A stretch of 64,000 nt of DNA from positions 1 through 64,000 of the forward strand of contig JAPPHA010000049.1 in the NCBI GenBank assembly GCA_028874915.1, given 5' to 3'. The notes beneath the pieces were generated by a model that saw only the letters and a program-made list of their open reading frames with translations, searched no databases and was not told the DNA's origin. How positions within the stretch are numbered: position 1 is the first letter of the stretch; each line of letters begins with the position of its first letter. The position numbers and the translations under genes were made by a program. Of the stretch, positions 1-7,535 are shown one piece after another. This DNA is from Paracoccaceae bacterium (GTDB lineage: Bacteria > Pseudomonadota > Alphaproteobacteria > Rhodobacterales > Rhodobacteraceae).

Positions 1-438
1 CCGCACCTGCGTTCCTGGCATACCTGTCAGCCATGAGGAAGATATACGGGCGGCAGACGTCTATTTCAACAAGGAACGCGCATTCACCTGTCGCCTGAAC
101 GCGACAGTCCCCTGCGCGAGTTTTATGGATTCCGTTCTCTCCGTCTCGAACCGGCCGAAGATTGTCCATCGCTATCCCGCGAAGACTTCGCAACCGACTC
201 TGGAGGCAGCAAGCGATGGTAAAATCTCCAGCCCGCAACTCGGCAACCGCTTGAATCCGCCTGTGGACAAATCGACCAATCCGAACACGCCGGAATGGGA
301 ATGGTCATACGAGGTGGATCAGTTCCAAGAAAGTTGCACGCGGCCAATGTCATCGGTCCAAGAGACCCGGACACCCATCTACAGAATCGCCCATCCGGTC
401 GGTCGGCACCACGATGGGCCGGCACGGCAACCCATCCA
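1..438. other. Gene-poor left edge
   Basis: No recognisable gene. One plus-strand frame is open from base 2 to 508, but its translation has no familiar motif and its end runs antisense into the 3' end of rsmI, so it is probably a shadow. No tRNA, hairpin terminator or repeat was seen. Confidence 0.5.
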
Positions 439-1359
439 CTACTCGGACAGGCCGGGTTCCTTTCCGGCATCGTCAATCCGCCGTCCAATCGCCAGAGCCC
501 GAGCGTAGGTGACCCGTTTCGATATTCCCAGGCATTCGGCGGCCAGAGACGCCGCATCGCGGGCCGACAGTTTTGCGAGCGCGAACCGGAGGAAGCGGTC
601 GACCTCCTCGTCGGCCACAGCCACTGGGTCAGGTGGTGGTCCGAGGACAACGCATATCTCGCCCCTGACAGAATCCGGTTTCTCCGATTGTCGGTCCCGG
701 ATCAGAGTTCCCAAGCTTGCAAGCGTCCCGGGAATAACTTCCTCGAAAACCTTGGTCAGTTCACGGCAGAGGGTTGCCGGCCGATCCGGACCCAAGATGT
801 CGACCATGTCCAGGACCGTTTCCCGAATCCGCTTCGGGGACTCGAAAACGACGACCGACGCCCGAATTCCCGCAAGGTCCTCCAGAAACGCCCGCCGCGC
901 CGGCCGCCTGGCGGGAGGGAAGCCAGCAAAGAGGAACCGGTCCGTTGGCTGCCCGGCCACGGCGAGAGCGGCGAGAACTGCCGATGCGCCTGGTGCCTGG
1001 TGGATCGGCATGCCGACCTCCCGAAACGCCTGAACAAGACGATATCCCGGATCCGACACCAATGGCGTTCCGGCATCCGACACCAACGCGACGCTGGCCC
1101 CTTTGCGGGCCGCCCGAAGCAACCGCTCCCGCACGCGCGATCCGCTGTGATCGTGGTATGCGATCAACGGCCGCCCTTCGAGCTGAATTCCGTGAACGGA
1201 CAGGAGTCGCCGGGTGCGGCGGGTGTCCTCCACCGCCAAGACGGCCGCGCTCCTGAGGATGTCGAGCGCCCGGAGCGTGATGTCGCGGGCCGCTCCGATC
1301 GGTGTGGCGACCAGGTAGAGCCCGGGAGGCAAACCGCTGCAATCGTGATCTTCGCTCAT
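439..1359 (-). CDS. rsmI: 16S rRNA (cytidine(1402)-2'-O)-methyltransferase RsmI
   Basis: Transfers a methyl group from S-adenosylmethionine to the 2'-OH of C1402 in the decoding centre of 16S rRNA; acts in the cytoplasm on the small subunit. The 306-residue product opens with the tetrapyrrole-methylase-type segment LYLVATPIGAARDITLRAL (about residues 14-32) and carries the family motif SDAGTPLVSDPG at about 94-105. The start at 1359 is preferred over an in-frame ATG at 1422, because the latter would overlap the end of the upstream dgoK gene and adds 21 residues without family similarity. It is followed by a gene-poor stretch rather than the yraN gene often found beside rsmI. Confidence 0.93.
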   Translation of the reverse strand: MSEDHDCSGLPPGLYLVATPIGAARDITLRALDILRSAAVLAVEDTRRTRRLLSVHGIQLEGRPLIAYHDHSGSRVRERLLRAARKGASVALVSDAGTPLVSDPGYRLVQAFREVGMPIHQAPGASAVLAALAVAGQPTDRFLFAGFPPARRPARRAFLEDLAGIRASVVVFESPKRIRETVLDMVDILGPDRPATLCRELTKVFEEVIPGTLASLGTLIRDRQSEKPDSVRGEICVVLGPPPDPVAVADEEVDRFLRFALAKLSARDAASLAAECLGISKRVTYARALAIGRRIDDAGKEPGLSE

Positions 1360-1399
1360 GATCTGGCGGACCCGCACGCATTCACCTGACACGGTCTGG

Positions 1400-2359
1400 T
1401 CATGCGGCCTTCGGTCCGACACCGCCGGTCACTCGCGCGGATTCCGGATCGCCGGCGAACCCACGGTTGGCTTCCGCGAGACCCGCGATGGTCATGGCGG
1501 CAGAATCCTGGAACCGCGGAGTCTGGCCAAGCCGCCGGAGGCCGGCGGCGTAGAGGTTCGACAGCCGCTTTTCGCCGATCAGGATCAAATCGCGACCCAA
1601 CCAGTAGGGCCGGGCGCCTGCCAGTTCAGCGCCAACGAGAGTTCCGGACAGCCGGGCCGCTGCCCGACCTGGACCAAGATTCGAAACAAGCGCAGCCGCG
1701 CGAATCGAGAACAACCGGGCCATCAGCAATTCCGGCCGGGCGATCTGGGTCTCGACGGCATTCTGAAATTCCACAGGGTCCCAGTCGCCGCCGTTTTCGT
1801 CGACGAGATCCCGAAGTACGGATTCCCGTTTGACGAGATCATAGATTTCACCGGTCATGAAAGTCCGGAAACTGACAATTTCGCCGGCACTGACATGGAC
1901 CCATTTGCTGTGTGTTCCGGGCAGGCAGATCACCCCGTCAAAGTCCGGGACCATCGACAAATAGCCTGCGACCTGGGTTTCCTCACCCCGCATGAGGTCG
2001 ACGTCCGGCCGGGACTGGCGAATTCCTGGAAGAATGCTGACCTGAAGACGTTCATCGACGGTCAACGGCTGCACGGATTGCGAAGCCAGCAAGGGCGGGC
2101 ACGGCGCTTCCCGGTAAGGCGACATCTGCCAGGCGCCCTTGGCCCCGGCCATTCCACAGACGACCACCGGAATGCGCCCCGTTTCGGGAAGCCAGTTTCC
2201 GACCAAATCCAGGAGCACGGGTTCGTATGCCTCGGGTCCGAGCTTGGCCATCCCCTGGTTCGACGTCGCCTCGGCCAGGACACCTCCCGTCCGGCACATC
2301 CCCCAGGCCCTCAGATTGGTGGTTCCCCAGTCAACTCCGATCCAGTCCGGGTTCGGCAT
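1400..2359 (-). CDS. dgoK: 2-dehydro-3-deoxygalactonokinase
   Basis: Phosphorylates 2-keto-3-deoxygalactonate with ATP in the DeLey-Doudoroff galactonate pathway. The N-terminal phosphate-binding motif DWGTTNLRAW (residues 10-19) and segments such as ICLPGTHSKWV and FMTGEIYDL match the family; length 319 aa is slightly above the usual ~290-310. The start at 2359 (MPNPDWIG) is chosen because the in-frame ATG at 2398 adds an Arg-rich stretch ahead of the conserved N-terminus. No KDPGal aldolase, dehydratase or galactonate transporter lies beside it, so it is isolated from its pathway here. It diverges from the HTH-cupin regulator across 209 bp, so that regulator could control it, though the sequence does not show this. 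Confidence 0.88.
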   Translation of the reverse strand: MPNPDWIGVDWGTTNLRAWGMCRTGGVLAEATSNQGMAKLGPEAYEPVLLDLVGNWLPETGRIPVVVCGMAGAKGAWQMSPYREAPCPPLLASQSVQPLTVDERLQVSILPGIRQSRPDVDLMRGEETQVAGYLSMVPDFDGVICLPGTHSKWVHVSAGEIVSFRTFMTGEIYDLVKRESVLRDLVDENGGDWDPVEFQNAVETQIARPELLMARLFSIRAAALVSNLGPGRAAARLSGTLVGAELAGARPYWLGRDLILIGEKRLSNLYAAGLRRLGQTPRFQDSAAMTIAGLAEANRGFAGDPESARVTGGVGPKAA

Positions 2360-2568
2360 CCCCCGCCTCCAACGCCACGGCGCGCAAGCCCTACTCAAAT
2401 TTCCGGCTCAGGGAAAGAACAGCCACTGCAATCCCTTCGCCTGCCCGCCCATAAGCCCATCCATCACGGTTCACTCAGGTCGCAAACGAACCTGGAATAG
2501 TCGTAGACAGGACAGATACGCCGGGAACGGCGTGAAAAATTCGGACAAAATTTCACGAAAGGCCTGAC

Positions 2569-3132
2569 ATGGCGACCTCCGGCCCCACCCTTGGCAGGGA
2601 TCTCCGTGCCCTCCGGAAGTCGCGGGGCTGGACACTTGCGTCGCTCTCGTCGTGCATCGGAAGGTCAGTCGGCTGGCTGAGCCAGGTCGAACGGGACCTG
2701 TCCCGACCGTCAATCGACGAACTTCGCGAGATCGCCGACGCCCTTTCGGTCCCGGTGTCGATCCTGTTCGGTCAACCAGCATCCAATCCGGAAGAAACCG
2801 GCTACGTGGTGCGCAGGGACGCCCGGCGCAAACTCGGTCGCCGCGATGCCGGCCTGGTCGAGGAACTGCTGTCGCCCGATTTGACCGACGATTTCGAGGT
2901 GGTTCACTCGGTCTTCGAGGCGGGAGCGGCGATGGACCGTGCCGTCGTTCGAAAAACCACGGAAGTCGGTTATATCGTGTCGGGAAAACTCGATCTGGAG
3001 ATCGCCGGACGGCACAGCTTCACACTGCATTCCGGAGACAGTTTCCGGTTCCGGGGCGAATCCTACCGATGGTCGAATCCTTATGCCCGCGCCGCGACTG
3101 CGATCTGGGTCGTCGCGCCACCGGTCTACTGA
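2569..3132 (+). CDS. XRE-family regulator with C-terminal cupin sensor domain
   Basis: A 187-aa two-domain transcription factor. Residues about 10-66 form a lambda-repressor-like helix-turn-helix (RDLRALRKSRGWTLASLSS, then SVGWLSQVERDLSRPSIDEL). Residues about 105-185 form a small cupin barrel (EVGYIVSGKLDLEI, LHSGDSFRF). This architecture is typical of regulators such as PuuR that respond to small amino or polyamine compounds. It lies 80 bp before the GFA gene and 520 bp before the first dimethylglycine-dehydrogenase-like gene, all on the same strand, and diverges from dgoK. The likeliest target is the downstream one-carbon/betaine block; this is inferred from position only. Confidence 0.85.
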   Translation: MATSGPTLGRDLRALRKSRGWTLASLSSCIGRSVGWLSQVERDLSRPSIDELREIADALSVPVSILFGQPASNPEETGYVVRRDARRKLGRRDAGLVEELLSPDLTDDFEVVHSVFEAGAAMDRAVVRKTTEVGYIVSGKLDLEIAGRHSFTLHSGDSFRFRGESYRWSNPYARAATAIWVVAPPVY

Positions 3133-3211
3133 GCCGGTCTGGAACCGGACGGTTCGGAGCGAAACGACCGCCCGGAGGCAACTGGCCGGAATGACAAAGG
3201 GAACCAATGGC

Positions 3212-3619
3212 ATGAGCGCACCGGAAAACACCACGACTCGGACCGGATCCTGTTTGTGCGGTGCCGTCCGCTATGCCTTCTCGGGCGTACCTGACCGCCT
3301 CGTCGCCTGCCATTGCGTGCAATGTCGCAAGACCTCCGGCCACTACCTGGCTTGCTTGACCGTCAACCCGGACGCGCTGGACATCACGGCCGACGCCGGT
3401 CTCGCCTGGTACCGGTCATCCGAAAAGGCCGTCCGGGGATTCTGCCAGACGTGCGGGTCGAGCCTGTTCTGGAAAGCCAATGACAACTCGATCCTTGCCG
3501 TGTTCGCCGGAACGATCGACGGTCCGACCGGTCTTCAGCTGTGCGAGCACATCTATGTTGGCAACCGTGGTGACTACTATGACCTCGCCGACGGGTTGCC
3601 GCAAAAACCGGCCGGCTGA
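3212..3619 (+). CDS. GFA/CENP-V family zinc protein
   Basis: A 135-aa protein of the glutathione-dependent formaldehyde-activating (GFA) fold. The zinc-binding pattern is complete: CLCGAVRY near residue 13, CHCVQCRKTSG near 35, and CQTCGSSLFW near 80. GFA-like proteins of this length are widespread and most have no proven substrate. The ATG at 3212 is preferred over one at 3191, because an AAAGGG purine run sits about 10 bp ahead of it. Its place just before a dehydrogenase that could release formaldehyde by oxidative N-demethylation makes a formaldehyde- or thiol-adduct role attractive, but this is inference. Confidence 0.83.
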   Translation: MSAPENTTTRTGSCLCGAVRYAFSGVPDRLVACHCVQCRKTSGHYLACLTVNPDALDITADAGLAWYRSSEKAVRGFCQTCGSSLFWKANDNSILAVFAGTIDGPTGLQLCEHIYVGNRGDYYDLADGLPQKPAG

Positions 3620-3652
3620 ACGCGACTCACCCATAATTCGGGAACGAACCAC

Positions 3653-6097
3653 ATGACCCACATCCCCTCGACCGCACGGGTGGTCATAATCGGCGGCGGC
3701 GCGGTTGGCGCGTCATCGCTCTATCACCTTTGCAAATCTGGATGGACCGACTGCGTTCTCCTCGAAAAGAACGAGTTGACCGCAGGCTCCACCTGGCACG
3801 CGGCCGGCAATGTTCCGACCTTTTCCACCAGCTGGTCACTCATGAACATGCAACGGTATTCGGCTGAACTTTACCGGAACCTGGCCGAGGCGGTCGACTA
3901 CCCGATGAACTATCATGTGACCGGTTCTGTCCGGCTCGCCCATTCCCGCGAACGAATGCAGGAGTTCGAACGCGCCAAGGGGATGGGGCGATATCAGGGC
4001 ATGGACATCCGAATTCTGACGCCGGAAGAGGCGCGGGAACATTATCCGTTCCTCGAGATCCATGACCTCGAAGGAGCGCTCCACGATCCCTATGACGGCG
4101 ATATCGACCCGGCTCAGCTGACCCAGGCTTTCGCCAAGGGCTGCCGTGACATGGGGGCACAGATTGCCCGGATGACGCCGGCGACCGGCGTCAGCCGGGA
4201 GAACGGCGAATGGATCGTGCACACGGATTCAGGCAACATCCGATGCGAATTCGTGGTCAACGCCGCCGGCTACTATGCACAGCGGGTCGGAGAATGGTTC
4301 CGGCCCCATGGCGGGCGGCGGGTCCCGATGGCGGTCATGAGCCACCAGTATCTCCTCTCGGAGGAGATTCCCGAACTCGCCGAATGGACGCAGGAACACG
4401 GGCGGAAACTGCCTCTCCTCAGGGACGTCGACTCCTCCTATTACCTGAGACAGGAGAAGACCGGCCTCAATCTGGGACCCTATGAACGAAACTGCCGGGC
4501 GCATTGGGTAACACCGGAGGACCCGCTTCCGGAGGACTTCAGTTTCCAGCTCTATCCTGACGACCTCGACCGCCTCGAATGGTACATCGAGGACGCCATG
4601 GCGCGCGTGCCACTTCTCGGCAGCGCCGGGATTTCGAGAGTGATCAACGGACCGATTCCCTACGCCCCTGACGGCAACCCGTTGGTCGGCCCGATGCCCG
4701 GCGTGCCGAACGCCTTTGAGGCCTGTGTCTTCACCTTCGGCATCGCCCAGGCCGGGGGCGCCGGAAAAGTGCTCGCTGAGTGGGTGACCGAAGGCGAGAC
4801 CGAATGGGACATGTGGTCCGTCGATCCCCGGCGCTATACCGACTACACCGATCACGACTACTGCGTCGCAAAGGCCGTCGAGGTCTACGGCCACGAATAT
4901 GCAATGCACTTCCCCTGGTTCCGCTGGCCGGCCGGCGCCAATCGAAAGCAGTCGCCCGTCCATGACCGTGTCGTCGAACTCGGTGGGCAGATGGATGCCT
5001 ACGGCGGCTGGGAACGAGCGAACTGGTTCGCCCGGCCCGGCGATGACACCTCCGATTCGCCGACCCGGACCTGGAGCCGGAACGGCCCCTGGGAACCACG
5101 CATCCGTGATGAGTGCCTGGCTGTCCGCGACGCCGTAGGTGTCCTTGACCTGCCGGGCTTTTCACGGTTCCACCTCTCGGGACCCGGTGCAGCGGACTGG
5201 CTCCGGGGCCGGATCGCCGGCGGGTTGCCAGCCGTGGGGCGGCTGAATCTCGGGTACTTTCCCGATGACCGCGGACGGATTCTCACGGAGATGTCGCTCC
5301 TGCGTCACGACCAGGACGACTTTACGCTGATCACCGCGGCCGCCGCCGAGTGGCATGACTTCGAATCTCTCTTGGGCGCCCTTCCCGCAGGCCTGTCGCT
5401 CACCAATCGGACGGCAGACATCTCGACGCTGATCGTCACAGGCCCCGGGTCGCGGTCACTTATCGAATCCATGAGCGATGCCGACCTCACCCGGCCCTGG
5501 CTTTCCCATCAGTCGGCCCGTGTCTCCGGAAGACAGGCAATGCTGGCGCGGGTCAGCTACGCCGGCGAACTCGGCTGGGAAATCCATGCTGCGAATGACC
5601 GCATGCCCGACATCTACGCGGCTGTTCTCGACGCCGGCGCCCGCCCCTTCGGCATGTGGGCGCTGAATTCGCTTCGGTTGGAAAAGGGCTATCGAGCGTG
5701 GAAAGGGGATCTGTCGACCGACTATTCCCTCCTTGAAGGCGGGCTCGACCGTTTCATCCGGTTCGACAAGGAGGAGGGATTCCCCGGCCGGACGGCCTTG
5801 CTGAATGAACGGCAGCAGGGATCGAAGAAACGGTTCGTGACCCTTACCGTAGAGGCCGGAGACGCCGACGCCCCTTACATGTCGACCATCTGGAAGGATG
5901 GAACCGTGGTCGGGGAAACAACTTCGGGCGGTTGGGGTTACCGGGTCAACCGTTCGATCGCCCTCGGAATCGTCCGAACGGATCTCGCCCGACCAGGAAC
6001 CCGCCTGGACATCGAGATCTACGGAGACCGTTTCGCCGCCCGGGTTGAGGACGACCGGCCGCTTTGGGATCCCGACAATCGGCGGCTCCGCGGTTGA
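3653..6097 (+). CDS. FAD-dependent dimethylglycine/sarcosine dehydrogenase-like protein with GcvT domain
   Basis: An 814-aa fusion of an N-terminal DAO-type FAD oxidoreductase domain (Rossmann motif VVIIGGGAVGASS, residues 11-22) and a C-terminal aminomethyltransferase (GcvT) half from about residue 440. The motif STWHAAG places a histidine at residue 49, where mitochondrial DMGDH and SarDH attach FAD covalently. Enzymes of this design demethylate dimethylglycine or sarcosine and pass the one-carbon unit to tetrahydrofolate bound by the GcvT half. It is followed 35 bp later by a homocysteine S-methyltransferase and then by a second enzyme of the same architecture. The exact substrate cannot be read from sequence. 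Confidence 0.87.
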   Translation: MTHIPSTARVVIIGGGAVGASSLYHLCKSGWTDCVLLEKNELTAGSTWHAAGNVPTFSTSWSLMNMQRYSAELYRNLAEAVDYPMNYHVTGSVRLAHSRERMQEFERAKGMGRYQGMDIRILTPEEAREHYPFLEIHDLEGALHDPYDGDIDPAQLTQAFAKGCRDMGAQIARMTPATGVSRENGEWIVHTDSGNIRCEFVVNAAGYYAQRVGEWFRPHGGRRVPMAVMSHQYLLSEEIPELAEWTQEHGRKLPLLRDVDSSYYLRQEKTGLNLGPYERNCRAHWVTPEDPLPEDFSFQLYPDDLDRLEWYIEDAMARVPLLGSAGISRVINGPIPYAPDGNPLVGPMPGVPNAFEACVFTFGIAQAGGAGKVLAEWVTEGETEWDMWSVDPRRYTDYTDHDYCVAKAVEVYGHEYAMHFPWFRWPAGANRKQSPVHDRVVELGGQMDAYGGWERANWFARPGDDTSDSPTRTWSRNGPWEPRIRDECLAVRDAVGVLDLPGFSRFHLSGPGAADWLRGRIAGGLPAVGRLNLGYFPDDRGRILTEMSLLRHDQDDFTLITAAAAEWHDFESLLGALPAGLSLTNRTADISTLIVTGPGSRSLIESMSDADLTRPWLSHQSARVSGRQAMLARVSYAGELGWEIHAANDRMPDIYAAVLDAGARPFGMWALNSLRLEKGYRAWKGDLSTDYSLLEGGLDRFIRFDKEEGFPGRTALLNERQQGSKKRFVTLTVEAGDADAPYMSTIWKDGTVVGETTSGGWGYRVNRSIALGIVRTDLARPGTRLDIEIYGDRFAARVEDDRPLWDPDNRRLRG

Positions 6098-6132
6098 GGG
6101 CGGCATCGGAACTACGTTCGGGAGATCCGTCG

Positions 6133-7023
6133 ATGGACAGCGTCACCATACTCGACGGCGGTATGGGCCAGGAGCTCCTCGCCCGGACCGGCGCCATACC
6201 GAAACCGCTCTGGTCGGCACAGGTCATGATCGATCATCCTGACGTGGTTCGCGCCGTTCACGACGACTATTTCGCGGCCGGTGCCGAAATCGCCACAACG
6301 AACAGCTATTCTGTGCTTCACGACCGGCTCGTGCCGGAGGGTCTGGATCACATGTTCGCCGATCTGCACCGCCTCGCCTGCCGGATGGCGGCGGAGGCGC
6401 GGGATGCCCACGGTCACGGACGCGTTGCCGGATCTCTCGGCCCTCTCGGATGGTCCTATTGTCCAGATCTCTCACCGCACTGGGAACAAGCGGCCGAGAC
6501 CTATGCCGAAATCGTGCGCCTGCAGGTGCCGGCGGTCGATCTGTTGCTGATCGAAACAATGGCGTCCGTGGACCAGGCTCGGGGTGCGCTGGCCGGAACG
6601 TCAGTCGCCAACAAGCCGGTGTGGCTCGCGGTTACCGTCGATTGCCGCGACGGCCGCCGCCTCCGGTCCGGCGAAGAGGTCACGAACATCATTCCGCTTG
6701 CGCATGAATTCGCCGTTGACGCCATTCTGGTCAACTGCTCGACACCGGAGGCAACCACACGGGCAATTCAGGAAATCGCGCCCCGGAGAGACGGCCTGGC
6801 GCTCGGTGCCTACGCCAACGGATTCGCCGGAATTCCCGAGGCGTTCATGACGGCCGGTGCAACCGCCGATATCCTGGAGGTCCGGAACGATCTCGACGCC
6901 GGAACCTATGCCGACTTTGCCGATTGCTGGGTAGACGGCGGCGCCACGATCGTCGGCGGCTGCTGCGAGATCGGTCCGACGCACATCCGGGAAATCGCCC
7001 GGCGTTTCGGCAAACGGCCGTGA
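6133..7023 (+). CDS. Homocysteine S-methyltransferase family protein (BHMT/MmuM-like)
   Basis: A 296-aa zinc-dependent methyltransferase that moves a methyl group from a donor such as betaine or S-methylmethionine to homocysteine, giving methionine. The glycine-rich N-terminus (LDGGMGQEL) and the three zinc-ligand cysteines are present: Cys202 in NCSTPE and Cys277/278 in GGCCEIGP. The start at 6133 is chosen because the in-frame codon at 6064 lies inside the preceding gene and lacks family similarity. It lies between two dimethylglycine/sarcosine dehydrogenase-like genes, so betaine is the natural methyl-donor guess: betaine to dimethylglycine here, then demethylation by the neighbours. This assignment is inferred. 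Confidence 0.87.
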   Translation: MDSVTILDGGMGQELLARTGAIPKPLWSAQVMIDHPDVVRAVHDDYFAAGAEIATTNSYSVLHDRLVPEGLDHMFADLHRLACRMAAEARDAHGHGRVAGSLGPLGWSYCPDLSPHWEQAAETYAEIVRLQVPAVDLLLIETMASVDQARGALAGTSVANKPVWLAVTVDCRDGRRLRSGEEVTNIIPLAHEFAVDAILVNCSTPEATTRAIQEIAPRRDGLALGAYANGFAGIPEAFMTAGATADILEVRNDLDAGTYADFADCWVDGGATIVGGCCEIGPTHIREIARRFGKRP

Positions 7024-7472
7024 CGCTCTCCGCGTCCGCAGTCCGGACCATCGAGACCTGGCGGTTGGGCTTTGTCGCCACCACCAGCCCCGACGGGATG
7101 CCCAATCTTTCGCCGAAGGGCACCTTTGTCGTTGTGGACAACAAAACGATCGCCTTCGTCGAAATGCGGTCACCGGGTACGGTTGCCAATCTCGAGACCA
7201 ATCCAGACGTGGAGATCAACTTTGTCGATGTCCTCAGCCGGCGTGGTGTCCGGATTGCCGGGTGCGGCACCATCCTCGACCGGGAATCCGACGCCTATGA
7301 GGAACTGCTTCCGCTGTTCCTCGCCCTCTGGCCGGAGCTCGAGCCCCTCTACAACCGAATCGTTCGCATTCACGTTCGGGAGGTTCGGCCGCTCGCAAGC
7401 CCGATCTATGAGGCCGGCGGCCAGGAGGCGGAACTCCGGGCGCATTGGAAACGAAAGATCGCGGCACTTTGA
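7020..7472 (+). CDS. Pyridoxamine 5'-phosphate oxidase-like FMN-binding protein
   Basis: A 150-aa split-barrel flavin-binding protein. The segment LGFVATTSPDGMPNLSPKGTF near the N-terminus and MRSPGTVANLETNPDVEINF are typical of small PNPOx-like proteins. The start is a GTG at 7020 that overlaps the TGA of the homocysteine methyltransferase (GTGA), so the two are translationally coupled. The family is functionally diverse and the substrate is unknown. Its placement inside a methyl-transfer cluster suggests a flavin-linked accessory role, but nothing in the sequence settles it. Confidence 0.8.
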   Translation: MTLSASAVRTIETWRLGFVATTSPDGMPNLSPKGTFVVVDNKTIAFVEMRSPGTVANLETNPDVEINFVDVLSRRGVRIAGCGTILDRESDAYEELLPLFLALWPELEPLYNRIVRIHVREVRPLASPIYEAGGQEAELRAHWKRKIAAL

Positions 7473-7535
7473 CGGAAGCGCCCGATTCCGACACGGATCA
7501 GGCGGGCCGTTGATCAGGAAGAGCAAGGACGAGAC

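Noticed and set aside
295-1389. 364-codon plus-strand open frame
   Set aside because: Antisense to rsmI; no motifs, typical shadow of a G+C-rich gene.
1358-2500. 380-codon plus-strand open frame
   Set aside because: Antisense to dgoK, which has clear family motifs.
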